Virus record (IMG/VR): IMGVR_UViG_3300034375_003618
Location: 1 to 32,137 of that record
DNA length: 32,137 nt
Reading direction: 5' to 3' (one strand)
From: a virus
Shown: in pieces, positions 15,330 through 20,860 of the stretch
Layout of the letters: every line of letters begins with the position of its first letter
How positions within the stretch are numbered: the stretch's first letter is position 1
Notes under the pieces: model-generated
The model's input: the letters and a program-made list of their open reading frames with translations, nothing else
Told to the model about the DNA's origin: nothing
The model's database searches: none
Program-made: the position numbers and the translations under genes

Positions 15330-16012
15330 TATATGATTGTATCAATAAATCCACCCCAATAACCCTCTTTACCTTGATGTTTTTGATTATAGTAACTTGG
15401 TTGAATATCTACAAAAAAGTGTTTTGATAGCCTGTCCATTCTTTTAAAGAAGTTGTCCATTAATCTGTCTTTAGTAAATGAATATTCAAATACAAGTTTG
15501 TTAATGTTGGCGAAATTGTGTTCGTTATCAAATATTTCTAATTCTGAGCCCTCAATATCTAACTTAATAGCGTTTAAATCTGGGTGTCTTGTTAATATTT
15601 CGTCAAACTTCATGCACTTAATTTCAACTGTAGGTAACTTTTTCTTATAGTGTGAAACTAAAGAGTGTCGCCAAGTGTTAGGTGCGATTGTGAACTGTCC
15701 TGTTCCACCTGTTTGATTAACCGCATATTGGAAACATTCTAAACTAGTAGGATATTTTGAGTTAATCATTGTAGCGTTTTGTTGTAATATTTGGTAATTT
15801 TCTGTTTCTGGCTCGTAGCAATAAACTTTCTTTGCACCTTTTGTAGCCGCATATAATCCAAATACTCCTATGTGCGCACCACCGTCAAGCCATACATCAT
15901 TAGATTCTACGGCAAAATTAAGCTTCTTTTTTCTGTAAGCTTCTTTTGTTATAATTTCTTTAATTACATTCTCGTCAGTTGTATTTTTTCTATATATAAA
16001 ATTATCTAGCAT
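15314..16012 (-). CDS. FkbM-family SAM-dependent methyltransferase
   Basis: 232 aa, the usual size for the FkbM domain. SAM-binding motif I is VWLDGGAHIGVFG (about 40-52), the acidic loop is YCYEPE (64-69), and the FkbM signature KLDIEGSE lies at 150-157, with VFEYSF further on. FkbM enzymes usually O-methylate hydroxyl groups on sugars or small molecules. Here the gene overlaps the TET/JBP dioxygenase gene by 11 bp and the packaging HTH gene by 16 bp. The coupling suggests its hydroxyl substrate may be a hydroxylated base or a sugar attached to it; that is inference. Host glycan methylation is the alternative. Confidence 0.88.
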   Translation of the reverse strand: MLDNFIYRKNTTDENVIKEIITKEAYRKKKLNFAVESNDVWLDGGAHIGVFGLYAATKGAKKVYCYEPETENYQILQQNATMINSKYPTSLECFQYAVNQTGGTGQFTIAPNTWRHSLVSHYKKKLPTVEIKCMKFDEILTRHPDLNAIKLDIEGSELEIFDNEHNFANINKLVFEYSFTKDRLMDNFFKRMDRLSKHFFVDIQPSYYNQKHQGKEGYWGGFIDTIIYCMRK

Positions 16013-16910
16013 GTTTAATCCTTTTTAGTTCTTCTTGTGCTGTTCCACACTCAATCATTTTTTCCCTGTAATAACAAATAACAGATATTCTTTCGTATGG
16101 TTGGTTTGATTTAGTTTCTGTGTTACCGTGTAATTCGTGGACATCAAATAAAGCTACATCACAGCTTCTAACATTAACAGCAACCCCATATTTAGGAATA
16201 ACTGTATAAGCACCTTTATAATCCCCTGTTTGTAACACGGCTAAATTTCCAAAACCATCGTGCAAATCTCCTTTATCATAATGTGCGGCAGTTCTGAAAT
16301 TTTTATTTACTGTAACGGTAGTAAAAACTGTATTGTGTATTTTAAAATCTTTACTTGTTTTATCCCACTGTTTTTTTTGATTAGCAAATCTTTCTGGTAA
16401 AGATTCTTCAAAAACTTTAGAGATACTTTGAATATAAGGTAATGCGTTTTTATAAGTGTTAAAATGTTTTTCAGTAAAAGCTGTTTGACGGCAATAAGGT
16501 ATTCTTGGGTATCTATCAGCATAACCAATTATACTTGAATATACGTTTCTAGCTTTTGGGGAATTAGAAAGAGTTCCATCTTTTTTTAAAGGTAGAAATC
16601 TATTACCGCCTAAAACTTTACCTACTACGCTACCATCAACTATATCTCCAACTTGAATATTAAAGTTTCCACCCGCTTTTGCTCTATTACTTGTTTTGCC
16701 AATAGCTTTTTTTAAAACAGGATATGCTTTTTCTGCAACATTACTTGGAATACAATTTTTTCTGAAAACTACTAACGGCTCTCCTTTTTCATTATAAACC
16801 ATAGTATCTTCTGAAACTAAATGTTTTATGTGGCTTTCATCTAAAAAAGTACCTTCTAATTTTTTTACTTCTTCATCTGATAATATAGGCTTAACGTGGA
16901 TTGTGTTCAT
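16002..16910 (-). CDS. TET/JBP-family 2-oxoglutarate/Fe(II) dioxygenase
   Basis: 302 aa. The catalytic core shows FRTAAHYDKGDLHDGFGNLA (about 205-224) with the iron ligands His210 and Asp212, the GDYKGAYTVIPKYGVAV strand pair, a second part DVALFDVHELHGN giving the distal His (261, or 258), and Arg274 in PYERISVICYY for 2-oxoglutarate. This arrangement matches phage TET/JBP proteins, known to oxidise 5-methylpyrimidines in DNA. All metal and cosubstrate residues are present. It is coupled to a ParB-like gene upstream (ATGA) and a FkbM methyltransferase downstream. No cytosine-5 methyltransferase was seen in the window, so whether it acts on 5mC or thymine is open. Confidence 0.85.
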   Translation of the reverse strand: MNTIHVKPILSDEEVKKLEGTFLDESHIKHLVSEDTMVYNEKGEPLVVFRKNCIPSNVAEKAYPVLKKAIGKTSNRAKAGGNFNIQVGDIVDGSVVGKVLGGNRFLPLKKDGTLSNSPKARNVYSSIIGYADRYPRIPYCRQTAFTEKHFNTYKNALPYIQSISKVFEESLPERFANQKKQWDKTSKDFKIHNTVFTTVTVNKNFRTAAHYDKGDLHDGFGNLAVLQTGDYKGAYTVIPKYGVAVNVRSCDVALFDVHELHGNTETKSNQPYERISVICYYREKMIECGTAQEELKRIKHAR

Positions 16911-17542
16911 TTTGCACCAACTAATTCTTCCTTATAATTTTTATATTCACGTTCAACAACAGCAAAAACAGTATCAGTTAAATTGTCTTTGTTATATTCA
17001 ACTTGTAATTCCTTAATCATTTGTTTAAATTTTTGTTCAGTTTCTGTATCAAGAAATAGTTGCACCATTTTAACAGTTGAAGTAGGTGCTTGAATATCAT
17101 CAAGATTAATATCTGTTTTTAAATCATTAGTAGGTTTGAACTCTAATTTTTCTTCTGTAAAATTTTGTATTTCATCAAAGCCTAAACCTGTAAGATCAAT
17201 ATCAAAGTTTGCGTCTTGTAACGCTAACAGTTCTTGTTTTAATAAATCCTTTTCCCATTTAGATTCATCGCCAGATCTGTTGTCCATGATACGGTAGGCG
17301 GTAGCTTCTTGTTTAGAAAAATTTCTTTTTAAAACAAACGCCTTATTCTTGCCTAAATTTTTAAGTGCTTTCCAACGAGTATGACCGACCACTATAACAT
17401 TATCTTGATCTAAAACGATAGGTTGATTATTTCCGAACTCTTTGATAGACTTCATGACTTTTTCAACCGCTTCAATAGGTATTTCTCTAGGATTGTTTTT
17501 ATAAGGTTTGATTTCGTTAATATCTATTTCTTCAATGTTCAT
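16907..17542 (-). CDS. Stand-alone ParB/Srx-like protein
   Basis: 211 aa. The N-terminal ~95 residues are a ParB/sulfiredoxin-fold domain: DINEIKPYKNNPREIP, SIKEFGNNQPIVLDQDN, then VIVVGHTRWKALKNLG (the GxxR box). In many phages this domain is fused to a DNA methylase. Here the methylase is absent and the C-terminal ~100 residues form another small domain with FLDTETEQKFKQMIKEL. The gene overlaps the TET/JBP gene by 4 bp, so it may target or license modification of DNA. A role as a partition protein is less likely. The nuclease/NTPase activity of such domains is family knowledge, not shown here. Confidence 0.78.
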   Translation of the reverse strand: MNIEEIDINEIKPYKNNPREIPIEAVEKVMKSIKEFGNNQPIVLDQDNVIVVGHTRWKALKNLGKNKAFVLKRNFSKQEATAYRIMDNRSGDESKWEKDLLKQELLALQDANFDIDLTGLGFDEIQNFTEEKLEFKPTNDLKTDINLDDIQAPTSTVKMVQLFLDTETEQKFKQMIKELQVEYNKDNLTDTVFAVVEREYKNYKEELVGAK

Positions 17543-17549
17543 TATCTCC

Positions 17550-17849
17550 TCATATTAATTTAGTAAGTTTTTTAAAAAGTTTAGGGTTTTGTTTAAATAT
17601 TTTGGTAAAACCATTACCAACAGCGATTGCGATAGTTTCCTCGCCTTTGTGATTGACGTTAATTTTTTCAAAGTAAATGATGATATGAAAAAGTTCATGA
17701 ATTACTGTATTAAATAATTTAACGCCTTTAATGGTTTTGTCAATAACAAGTAAATGTTTTTTGGTTTCAAAATAACCGTCATAATTTTTAAGTTTTTTGA
17801 ACTCAACCTTTATGATACTTCTACCATAACGAATACGATCTAAATTCAT
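17550..17849 (-). CDS. HExxH metalloprotease-like protein (ImmA/IrrE-type pattern)
   Basis: 99 aa. A helix contains HELFH (His51, Glu52, His55), with a following acidic pair (Glu70/71) in GEETIAIAVGNG that could give the third zinc ligand. This short HExxH-E layout resembles ImmA/IrrE-type or SprT-like minimal proteases found in phages. It is in the operon headed by the XRE regulator, so cleavage of a repressor is one idea. It overlaps the DUF1376 gene by 4 bp (ATGA). Substrate unknown. Confidence 0.7.
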   Translation of the reverse strand: MNLDRIRYGRSIIKVEFKKLKNYDGYFETKKHLLVIDKTIKGVKLFNTVIHELFHIIIYFEKINVNHKGEETIAIAVGNGFTKIFKQNPKLFKKLTKLI

Positions 17850-18652
17850 TCGTCAGGAATTATCATATTTTTTTCATCATTAATATCTATTTTATACTTC
17901 TTACCATCTTTGCTAAATTTTTCATAGTTTTTATCTCTACCATTGTGGGTGTAGCCAAGATTAATAAGCCTTTGGGTTATTGATTTTATTGCGTCCTCGT
18001 TATTATCTTCTATTTCCCACCTTCTTTGAGATAGCCAAGTGCTGAAATGTGGCACAAATTTGTCATCTTCTATACCTTTGATTTGGTTGTTATAGATTCT
18101 AGCAACATCTTCTAGATCGTTTTCAAAATATATCCAAAGTTTTTGAAAAAGTTGGTGTGCTTTAAATTTTGAGCCTTTTTTCTTGTTAAGCAAACTCCAA
18201 AGCTTTTCAAATGCTGGGTCATATATATTATTATTAGGTATAGGACTAGGACTAGGTATAGGTGCTACGTTTTTGCTTGTAGCATTATCACGTTTTGCTA
18301 GACCACCTTTTTTACCCGCTTCAGATCGTCTTTTATACTTATTAATAAGATAGTTATGTTCTTGAACTAATCTTTTGTGTGTCCAAGTTTTTTTATTTCT
18401 ATCATCACATTCACGTTCAACCTTAAAAAATTCCTCAAGAATTTCATAAACTTCTATATGGCAATCATCAGTACGACATTGACATATTCTAAAAGCAGAT
18501 TCAGTTGTAAATGGTTTAGCGTTTTTAGTCCAAGCAAAACAAAGTAATCGAATATAAATACCTATTTGACTATTTGTTAAATGAACTGTTTCAGCCGCAA
18601 ATGTATCTGTGAATAATTGCAAGGCGTGAAATTTGTTAATCTCCTTTTCCAT
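17846..18652 (-). CDS. DUF1376-type replication protein
   Basis: 268 aa. The N-terminal ~110 residues show the DUF1376 pattern: an FTDTFAAETVHLTNSQIGIY helix, then IRLLCFAWTKNAKP, and a basic linker RRSEAGKKGGLAKRD. A Pro/Ser linker (IPSPSPIPNNN) separates a second domain with a FVPHFSTWLSQRRWE motif, seen in phage replication initiator or DnaT/O-like proteins. It probably recruits the host replication machinery to the phage origin. No origin repeats were recognised within the gene. Overlaps the nuclease gene by 17 bp. Confidence 0.72.
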   Translation of the reverse strand: MEKEINKFHALQLFTDTFAAETVHLTNSQIGIYIRLLCFAWTKNAKPFTTESAFRICQCRTDDCHIEVYEILEEFFKVERECDDRNKKTWTHKRLVQEHNYLINKYKRRSEAGKKGGLAKRDNATSKNVAPIPSPSPIPNNNIYDPAFEKLWSLLNKKKGSKFKAHQLFQKLWIYFENDLEDVARIYNNQIKGIEDDKFVPHFSTWLSQRRWEIEDNNEDAIKSITQRLINLGYTHNGRDKNYEKFSKDGKKYKIDINDEKNMIIPDE

Positions 18653-18947
18653 AAAATATACTCTCTCTTTCTAGTTCTTCGATTTTTATATTGGTTAATT
18701 TTAAAAGTTCATCTTCTGTACCGAACAGATGATTAAACAGTTTCTTATTTAAATGTACTGAAGCGTTTCCCATATTGTGATGAAATGGACACAAAGGAAT
18801 TGTTTCAGTATGTTTTGGTCTTAATGATAAACCTGTATGTTTTCGAATATGATGTATAACAGGATCAGTAAATCTACCTTTTTTATGACAAGCTATACAA
18901 CCGATTCTTTTTAGTTTATCAAATCTTTCTTTATCTTTTTTCTTCAT
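18636..18947 (-). CDS. Ref/HNH-like nuclease (RecA-assisted type)
   Basis: 103 aa. Zinc and catalytic pattern: CIAC (Cys17, Cys20), VIHHIRKH (His32/33), RPKHTETIPLCPFHH (Cys53, His56/57), ASVHLNKKLF and the FGTEDELL ending. This matches the small Ref/DUF968-type HNH family; phage P1 Ref cuts DNA in RecA D-loops. Role inferred: recombination or degradation of host DNA. Start chosen at the ATG of MKKKDKERF. Confidence 0.78.
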   Translation of the reverse strand: MKKKDKERFDKLKRIGCIACHKKGRFTDPVIHHIRKHTGLSLRPKHTETIPLCPFHHNMGNASVHLNKKLFNHLFGTEDELLKLTNIKIEELERESIFYGKGD

Positions 18948-19017
18948 ATAAAGTAATTAGCTTTTCTCCATCATAATAATAACCACTAACTTTTTTCTTT
19001 CTTAATTTTCTCGACAT
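18931..19017 (-). CDS. Possible 28-aa basic peptide
   Basis: ATG at 19017 reads MSRKLRKKKVSGYYYDGEK and stops 16 bp inside the nuclease gene. It overlaps the end of the 52-aa gene on a different frame. Basic, no domain. Kept only because it could couple translation to the nuclease gene, which lacks a good ribosome-binding site; it may well be chance. Confidence 0.25.
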   Translation of the reverse strand: MSRKLRKKKVSGYYYDGEKLITLYEEKR

Positions 19018-19144
19018 ATTTTTTATATTCTTCTTGAATTTTTTCATCTTTTCCAAAAGTATCTTCATAGTTAAGTTCCTTATTAAGTTTAAACTCTAAA
19101 TAACTAACAACTTCATTCTGAAATTTTTTGTTTGATTTTTTCAC
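18986..19144 (-). CDS. 52-aa charged hypothetical protein, GTG start
   Basis: From a GTG at 19144-19142 the frame reads KKSNKKFQNEVVSYLEFKL, then NKELNYEDTFGKDEKIQEEY, to TAG at 18988-18986. The start lies 32 bp inside the end of the upstream gene. It fills most of the 165-bp gap between annotated genes and has the Lys/Glu-rich composition of its neighbours. No domain recognised; no in-frame ATG is available. Confidence 0.5.
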   Translation of the reverse strand: MKKSNKKFQNEVVSYLEFKLNKELNYEDTFGKDEKIQEEYKKYVEKIKKEKS

Positions 19145-19397
19145 AATGATGTATGATTGAATCTAATTCATCTTTAACAAAACTACTCTTACTATTTCCA
19201 TCATAGTCAGAAAGTTCTATCAACTGACCTAATCTAATCATTCTCAATAATCTTTTGAAAGCCCTACGAACGTGCATATCTGACATATCAGAAACATACA
19301 ACCAAGTATTTTTTGATCTTGAAAAATATTGTTCTTCAGGTGTAGATTGTTGAGTTTCATCAGTTTTAGGAATGTCTAAAAAATCTTCGCCACTCAT
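19113..19397 (-). CDS. Hypothetical protein in early leftward operon
   Basis: 94 aa. Polar N-terminus, then a helical part with MHVRRAFKRLLRMIRLGQLI and an ending HHCEKIKQKISE. It has a strong AAAGGAG Shine-Dalgarno sequence 6 bases upstream. No family recognised. Between the small unknown gene and the recombination/replication genes in a leftward operon. Confidence 0.65.
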   Translation of the reverse strand: MSGEDFLDIPKTDETQQSTPEEQYFSRSKNTWLYVSDMSDMHVRRAFKRLLRMIRLGQLIELSDYDGNSKSSFVKDELDSIIHHCEKIKQKISE

Positions 19398-19660
19398 AAT
19401 AAACTCCTTTGATTTGTATTTTCTTCTTTATAAGGCTTCCATTCAAAATCTACAAGTCTATATTCTTTACCATCAAACTTACTTTTAAAACTTTGATCAG
19501 TAAAAATTTTAGCAGTTTTTAATTTATCGTAAGGTATAAACATATATTCGTTACCGTATGTAATACCTAGCGATTCTTTTTTCCTTAAAGCTTTTTTATA
19601 AATATGCTCTCGGACTGATACTTTCCCCAACCATATTTTTTTCACTTCTACTTTTATCAT
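19394..19660 (-). CDS. Hypothetical protein downstream of XRE regulator
   Basis: 88 aa, basic, beta-rich by pattern (YGNEYMFIPYDKLKTAKIF, EYRLVDFEWKPYKEE). Its ATG has a GGAGAAATATA leader and lies 65 bp inside the 3' end of the XRE gene, an unusually long overlap. Its stop overlaps the next start (ATGA). No family recognised. Confidence 0.62.
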   Translation of the reverse strand: MIKVEVKKIWLGKVSVREHIYKKALRKKESLGITYGNEYMFIPYDKLKTAKIFTDQSFKSKFDGKEYRLVDFEWKPYKEENTNQRSLL

Positions 19661-19955
19661 TATATTTCTCCTCTAGTTCGTCAATCTTTGACATTGCTTT
19701 TTCTTTCATGAGAATTGAAATATCCGCACCATCTATAACTTGATATGGATCTCCGATTTGAAATTGATTTAACGGAATATCCAACGCCTCACAAAATACT
19801 AATAATTTTATTGCATCAATTTTATTAATTGTTTTTTCAAATTTTTGTACTTGTTGAAAAGTTACGTTTAATATTTTTGCAATCTGCATTTGAGTTTTGC
19901 CTTTTGCATAACGATAAGCAACAAGCATTGAAGCTATCTTAAATCTTTTATCCAT
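19596..19955 (-). CDS. XRE-family (Cro/C1-type) transcription regulator
   Basis: 119 aa. HTH at about 12-60: YRYAKGKTQMQIAKILNV, then TFQQVQKFEKTINKID and AIKLLVFCEALDIPLNQF, a clear XRE fold. The C-terminal half is helical and lacks a LexA/CI-type protease domain. First gene of the leftward operon, facing a divergent control region with repeated AAATCGGT-type words, one inside its own leader hairpin. AAAGGA lies 5 bases upstream of the ATG. Probable role: autorepressor and switch between leftward and rightward transcription. Confidence 0.82.
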   Translation of the reverse strand: MDKRFKIASMLVAYRYAKGKTQMQIAKILNVTFQQVQKFEKTINKIDAIKLLVFCEALDIPLNQFQIGDPYQVIDGADISILMKEKAMSKIDELEEKYNDKSRSEKNMVGESISPRAYL

Positions 19956-19974
19956 GATTTTCCTTTGAGGTTAA

Positions 19975-20003
19975 GGGGTGGGAAATCGGTAAAAACCCAC
20001 CCC
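19975..20003 (-). promoter_or_regulatory. Leader hairpin of XRE mRNA with operator-like loop
   Basis: GGGGTGGG (19975-19982) pairs perfectly with CCCACCCC (19996-20003), an 8-bp G/C-rich stem with a 13-base loop. The loop contains AAATCGGT, the word repeated at the divergent promoters. It stands about 20 bases upstream of the XRE ATG and no U-run follows on either strand. It could act as an operator, an attenuator or an mRNA 5' stabiliser. Confidence 0.55.
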
Positions 20004-20052
20004 ATATAACTAGAGAGAGCGAAAATGAAAAAAAATCACTCACAACTTTTTT

Positions 20053-20077
20053 AACCGATTTGAACATATAAGTCTAT
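20053..20077. repeat. Operator-like repeat cluster 1
   Basis: Contains AACCGATT (20053-20060, reverse of AATCGGTT), AACATATAA (20063-20071) and TAAGTCTAT (20069-20077). The same three words recur at 20208-20249 in a different order and orientation. The cluster overlaps the -10 region of the leftward promoter candidate, as expected for a repressor site. Confidence 0.5.
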
Positions 20078-20101
20078 ATATCGTAATAAGAGTGTTTTGA
20101 A
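20073..20101 (-). promoter_or_regulatory. Candidate leftward sigma70 promoter
   Basis: On the minus strand TTCAAA (20101-20096) and TATAGA (20078-20073) are separated by 17 bases. The match is moderate. It points at the XRE operon, about 115 bases upstream of the ATG, and overlaps repeat cluster 1. Confidence 0.35.
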
Positions 20102-20179
20102 TCTTTAAAAATTTTGAATAATTTAATATTTTTTTACTAAAACGCTAGTATTTGCTAGAAATAAAAGGTTTTGCGATTT

Positions 20180-20208
20180 TTGGCAAATCAGTCATAGTCT
20201 TGTTTAAT
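20180..20208 (+). promoter_or_regulatory. Candidate rightward sigma70 promoter (distal)
   Basis: TTGGCA (20180-20185), 17-base spacer, TTTAAT (20203-20208): five of six consensus bases in each box. Repeat cluster 2 begins at the last base of the -10 and continues over the start point, so a repressor bound there would block it. Confidence 0.55.
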
Positions 20209-20249
20209 AAGTCTATGTTAAATCGGTACTCGACTTTTTAAACATATAA
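20208..20249. repeat. Operator-like repeat cluster 2
   Basis: TAAGTCTAT (20208-20216), TTAAATCGGT (20218-20227) and AACATATAA (20241-20249). These repeat the words of cluster 1 (20053-20077), with the AATCGGT word inverted relative to it. Placed at the start point of the distal rightward promoter. Confidence 0.5.
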
Positions 20250-20285
20250 AAACTGATTCAGAGCCGTTGGCGTTAATTCTAAGTT

Positions 20286-20314
20286 TTGACCTTGCATGAG
20301 TTTCGGGCATTAAT
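20286..20314 (+). promoter_or_regulatory. Candidate rightward sigma70 promoter (proximal)
   Basis: TTGACC (20286-20291), 17-base spacer, ATTAAT (20309-20314). Five of six and four of six consensus matches. It would give a leader of about 125 bases that includes the hammerhead-like structure before the gene at 20447. Confidence 0.4.
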
Positions 20315-20370
20315 CAACGGGGATCCTCAGAGAGTGTGTGTTAAGACCTACGATCTAGATTGTTAGAAAT

Positions 20371-20429
20371 TAGTTTCTGCAACCTTAAGCAAGTTGCACT
20401 GATGATGTTAGCTTAAATACGAAAAACTA
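20371..20429 (+). ncRNA. Hammerhead-like RNA leader (incomplete stem II)
   Basis: Read as RNA: stem III UAGUUU (20371-20376) with AAACUA (20424-20429), a UH site ending in C20377, stem I UGCAAC (20378-20383) with GUUGCA (20393-20398), core CUGAUGA (20399-20405) directly after stem I, and core GAAA (20421-20424). Order, spacing and adjacency are those of a hammerhead ribozyme. The 15 bases that should form stem II (20406-20420) pair poorly, lacking the normal first G-C pair. It may be a degenerate or non-catalytic relative, or a coincidence; predicted cut would be after C20377. Confidence 0.35.
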
Positions 20430-20446
20430 TAACTAGGAGAAAAAAA

Positions 20447-20665
20447 ATGGATAAAGATATAAATCTTTTATACCCTTACTTAAATGAGGAAAAAGAAGAA
20501 TTAAGCAAAACAAGTTTAATTCATATAATTGACAACATGTTTTACAATATCGAAAATATTGAAATACAAGCATCAGTATTAAGAGATATATTAAATAATG
20601 TATGTTGGAACGATCTAGTAAAATTAAAAAGCCAGATTGAAACAGTAATTAAAAATAAAAAATAA
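20447..20665 (+). CDS. Hypothetical early protein
   Basis: 72 aa, helical and acidic in the first half (LYPYLNEEKEELSKTSLIHI), then a Leu/Ile-rich helix and Lys-rich end. First gene of the rightward block, with a strong AGGAGA 7 bases before the ATG. No family recognised. It is preceded by the structured leader and followed by a coupled 34-aa membrane peptide (TAATG). Confidence 0.65.
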   Translation: MDKDINLLYPYLNEEKEELSKTSLIHIIDNMFYNIENIEIQASVLRDILNNVCWNDLVKLKSQIETVIKNKK

Positions 20666-20769
20666 TGAAAAAAATATTAGACGCTTTAGAGTATGTAACT
20701 ATTGCTTTGATCTTTGCTTATTTTTTTTTAGGCGGTTTCAAATGGACGATAGATTATTTAATGATGTAA
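20665..20769 (+). CDS. 34-aa single-span membrane peptide
   Basis: The ATG overlaps the TAA of the previous gene (TAATG). The peptide reads KKILDALEYVTIALIFAYFF, then LGGFKWTIDYLMM, so residues about 10-24 can span the membrane. Such early phage membrane peptides may affect host membrane enzymes, holin timing or exclusion; nothing more can be said from sequence. Confidence 0.6.
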   Translation: MKKILDALEYVTIALIFAYFFLGGFKWTIDYLMM

Positions 20770-20775
20770 GACGAA

Positions 20776-20839
20776 AGGCGGATCATTTCCCGCCTCTACT
20801 TATCTTGGTCGGTAAGTACTGATGATGTCAGCCACATCA
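20776..20839 (+). promoter_or_regulatory. Three consecutive hairpins in leader of DUF932 gene
   Basis: (a) AGGCGG (20776-20781) with CCGCCT (20790-20795). (b) TACTTATC (20797-20804) with GGTAAGTA (20811-20818), one G-U pair. (c) TGATGT (20823-20828) with ACATCA (20834-20839). Hairpin b is directly followed by CTGATGATGTCAGC, the same word that follows the stem I hairpin in the leader at 20378-20412. No U-run follows any stem. Possible roles: mRNA processing, translation control, attenuation. Confidence 0.5.
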
Positions 20840-20860
20840 ATTATAACTAAAGGAATGAAA

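Larger units (their letters stand above)
19956..20446. promoter_or_regulatory. Divergent control region, 491 bp without a protein gene
   Basis: Lies between the leftward XRE gene and the rightward early genes. It holds a leader hairpin for the XRE mRNA, three copies of an AAATCGGT-type word, two copies each of TAAGTCTAT and AACATATAA, candidate promoters in both directions and a structured leader before the gene at 20447. Only very short ORFs (under 10 codons) are present. No tRNA, integrase or attachment site was seen. Confidence 0.7.

Noticed and set aside
16307-16528. 73-codon ORF in a second minus-strand frame of the TET/JBP gene
   Set aside because: Out-of-frame shadow of a conserved enzyme core.
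20281-20446. tRNA or attachment site in the leader region
   Set aside because: No cloverleaf with a TTCGA-type T arm can be drawn; no integrase gene is present.
20797-20860. Hammerhead ribozyme in the DUF932 leader
   Set aside because: CUGAUGA follows a hairpin here too, but GAAA is missing and no stem III can form; listed only as a shared leader module.
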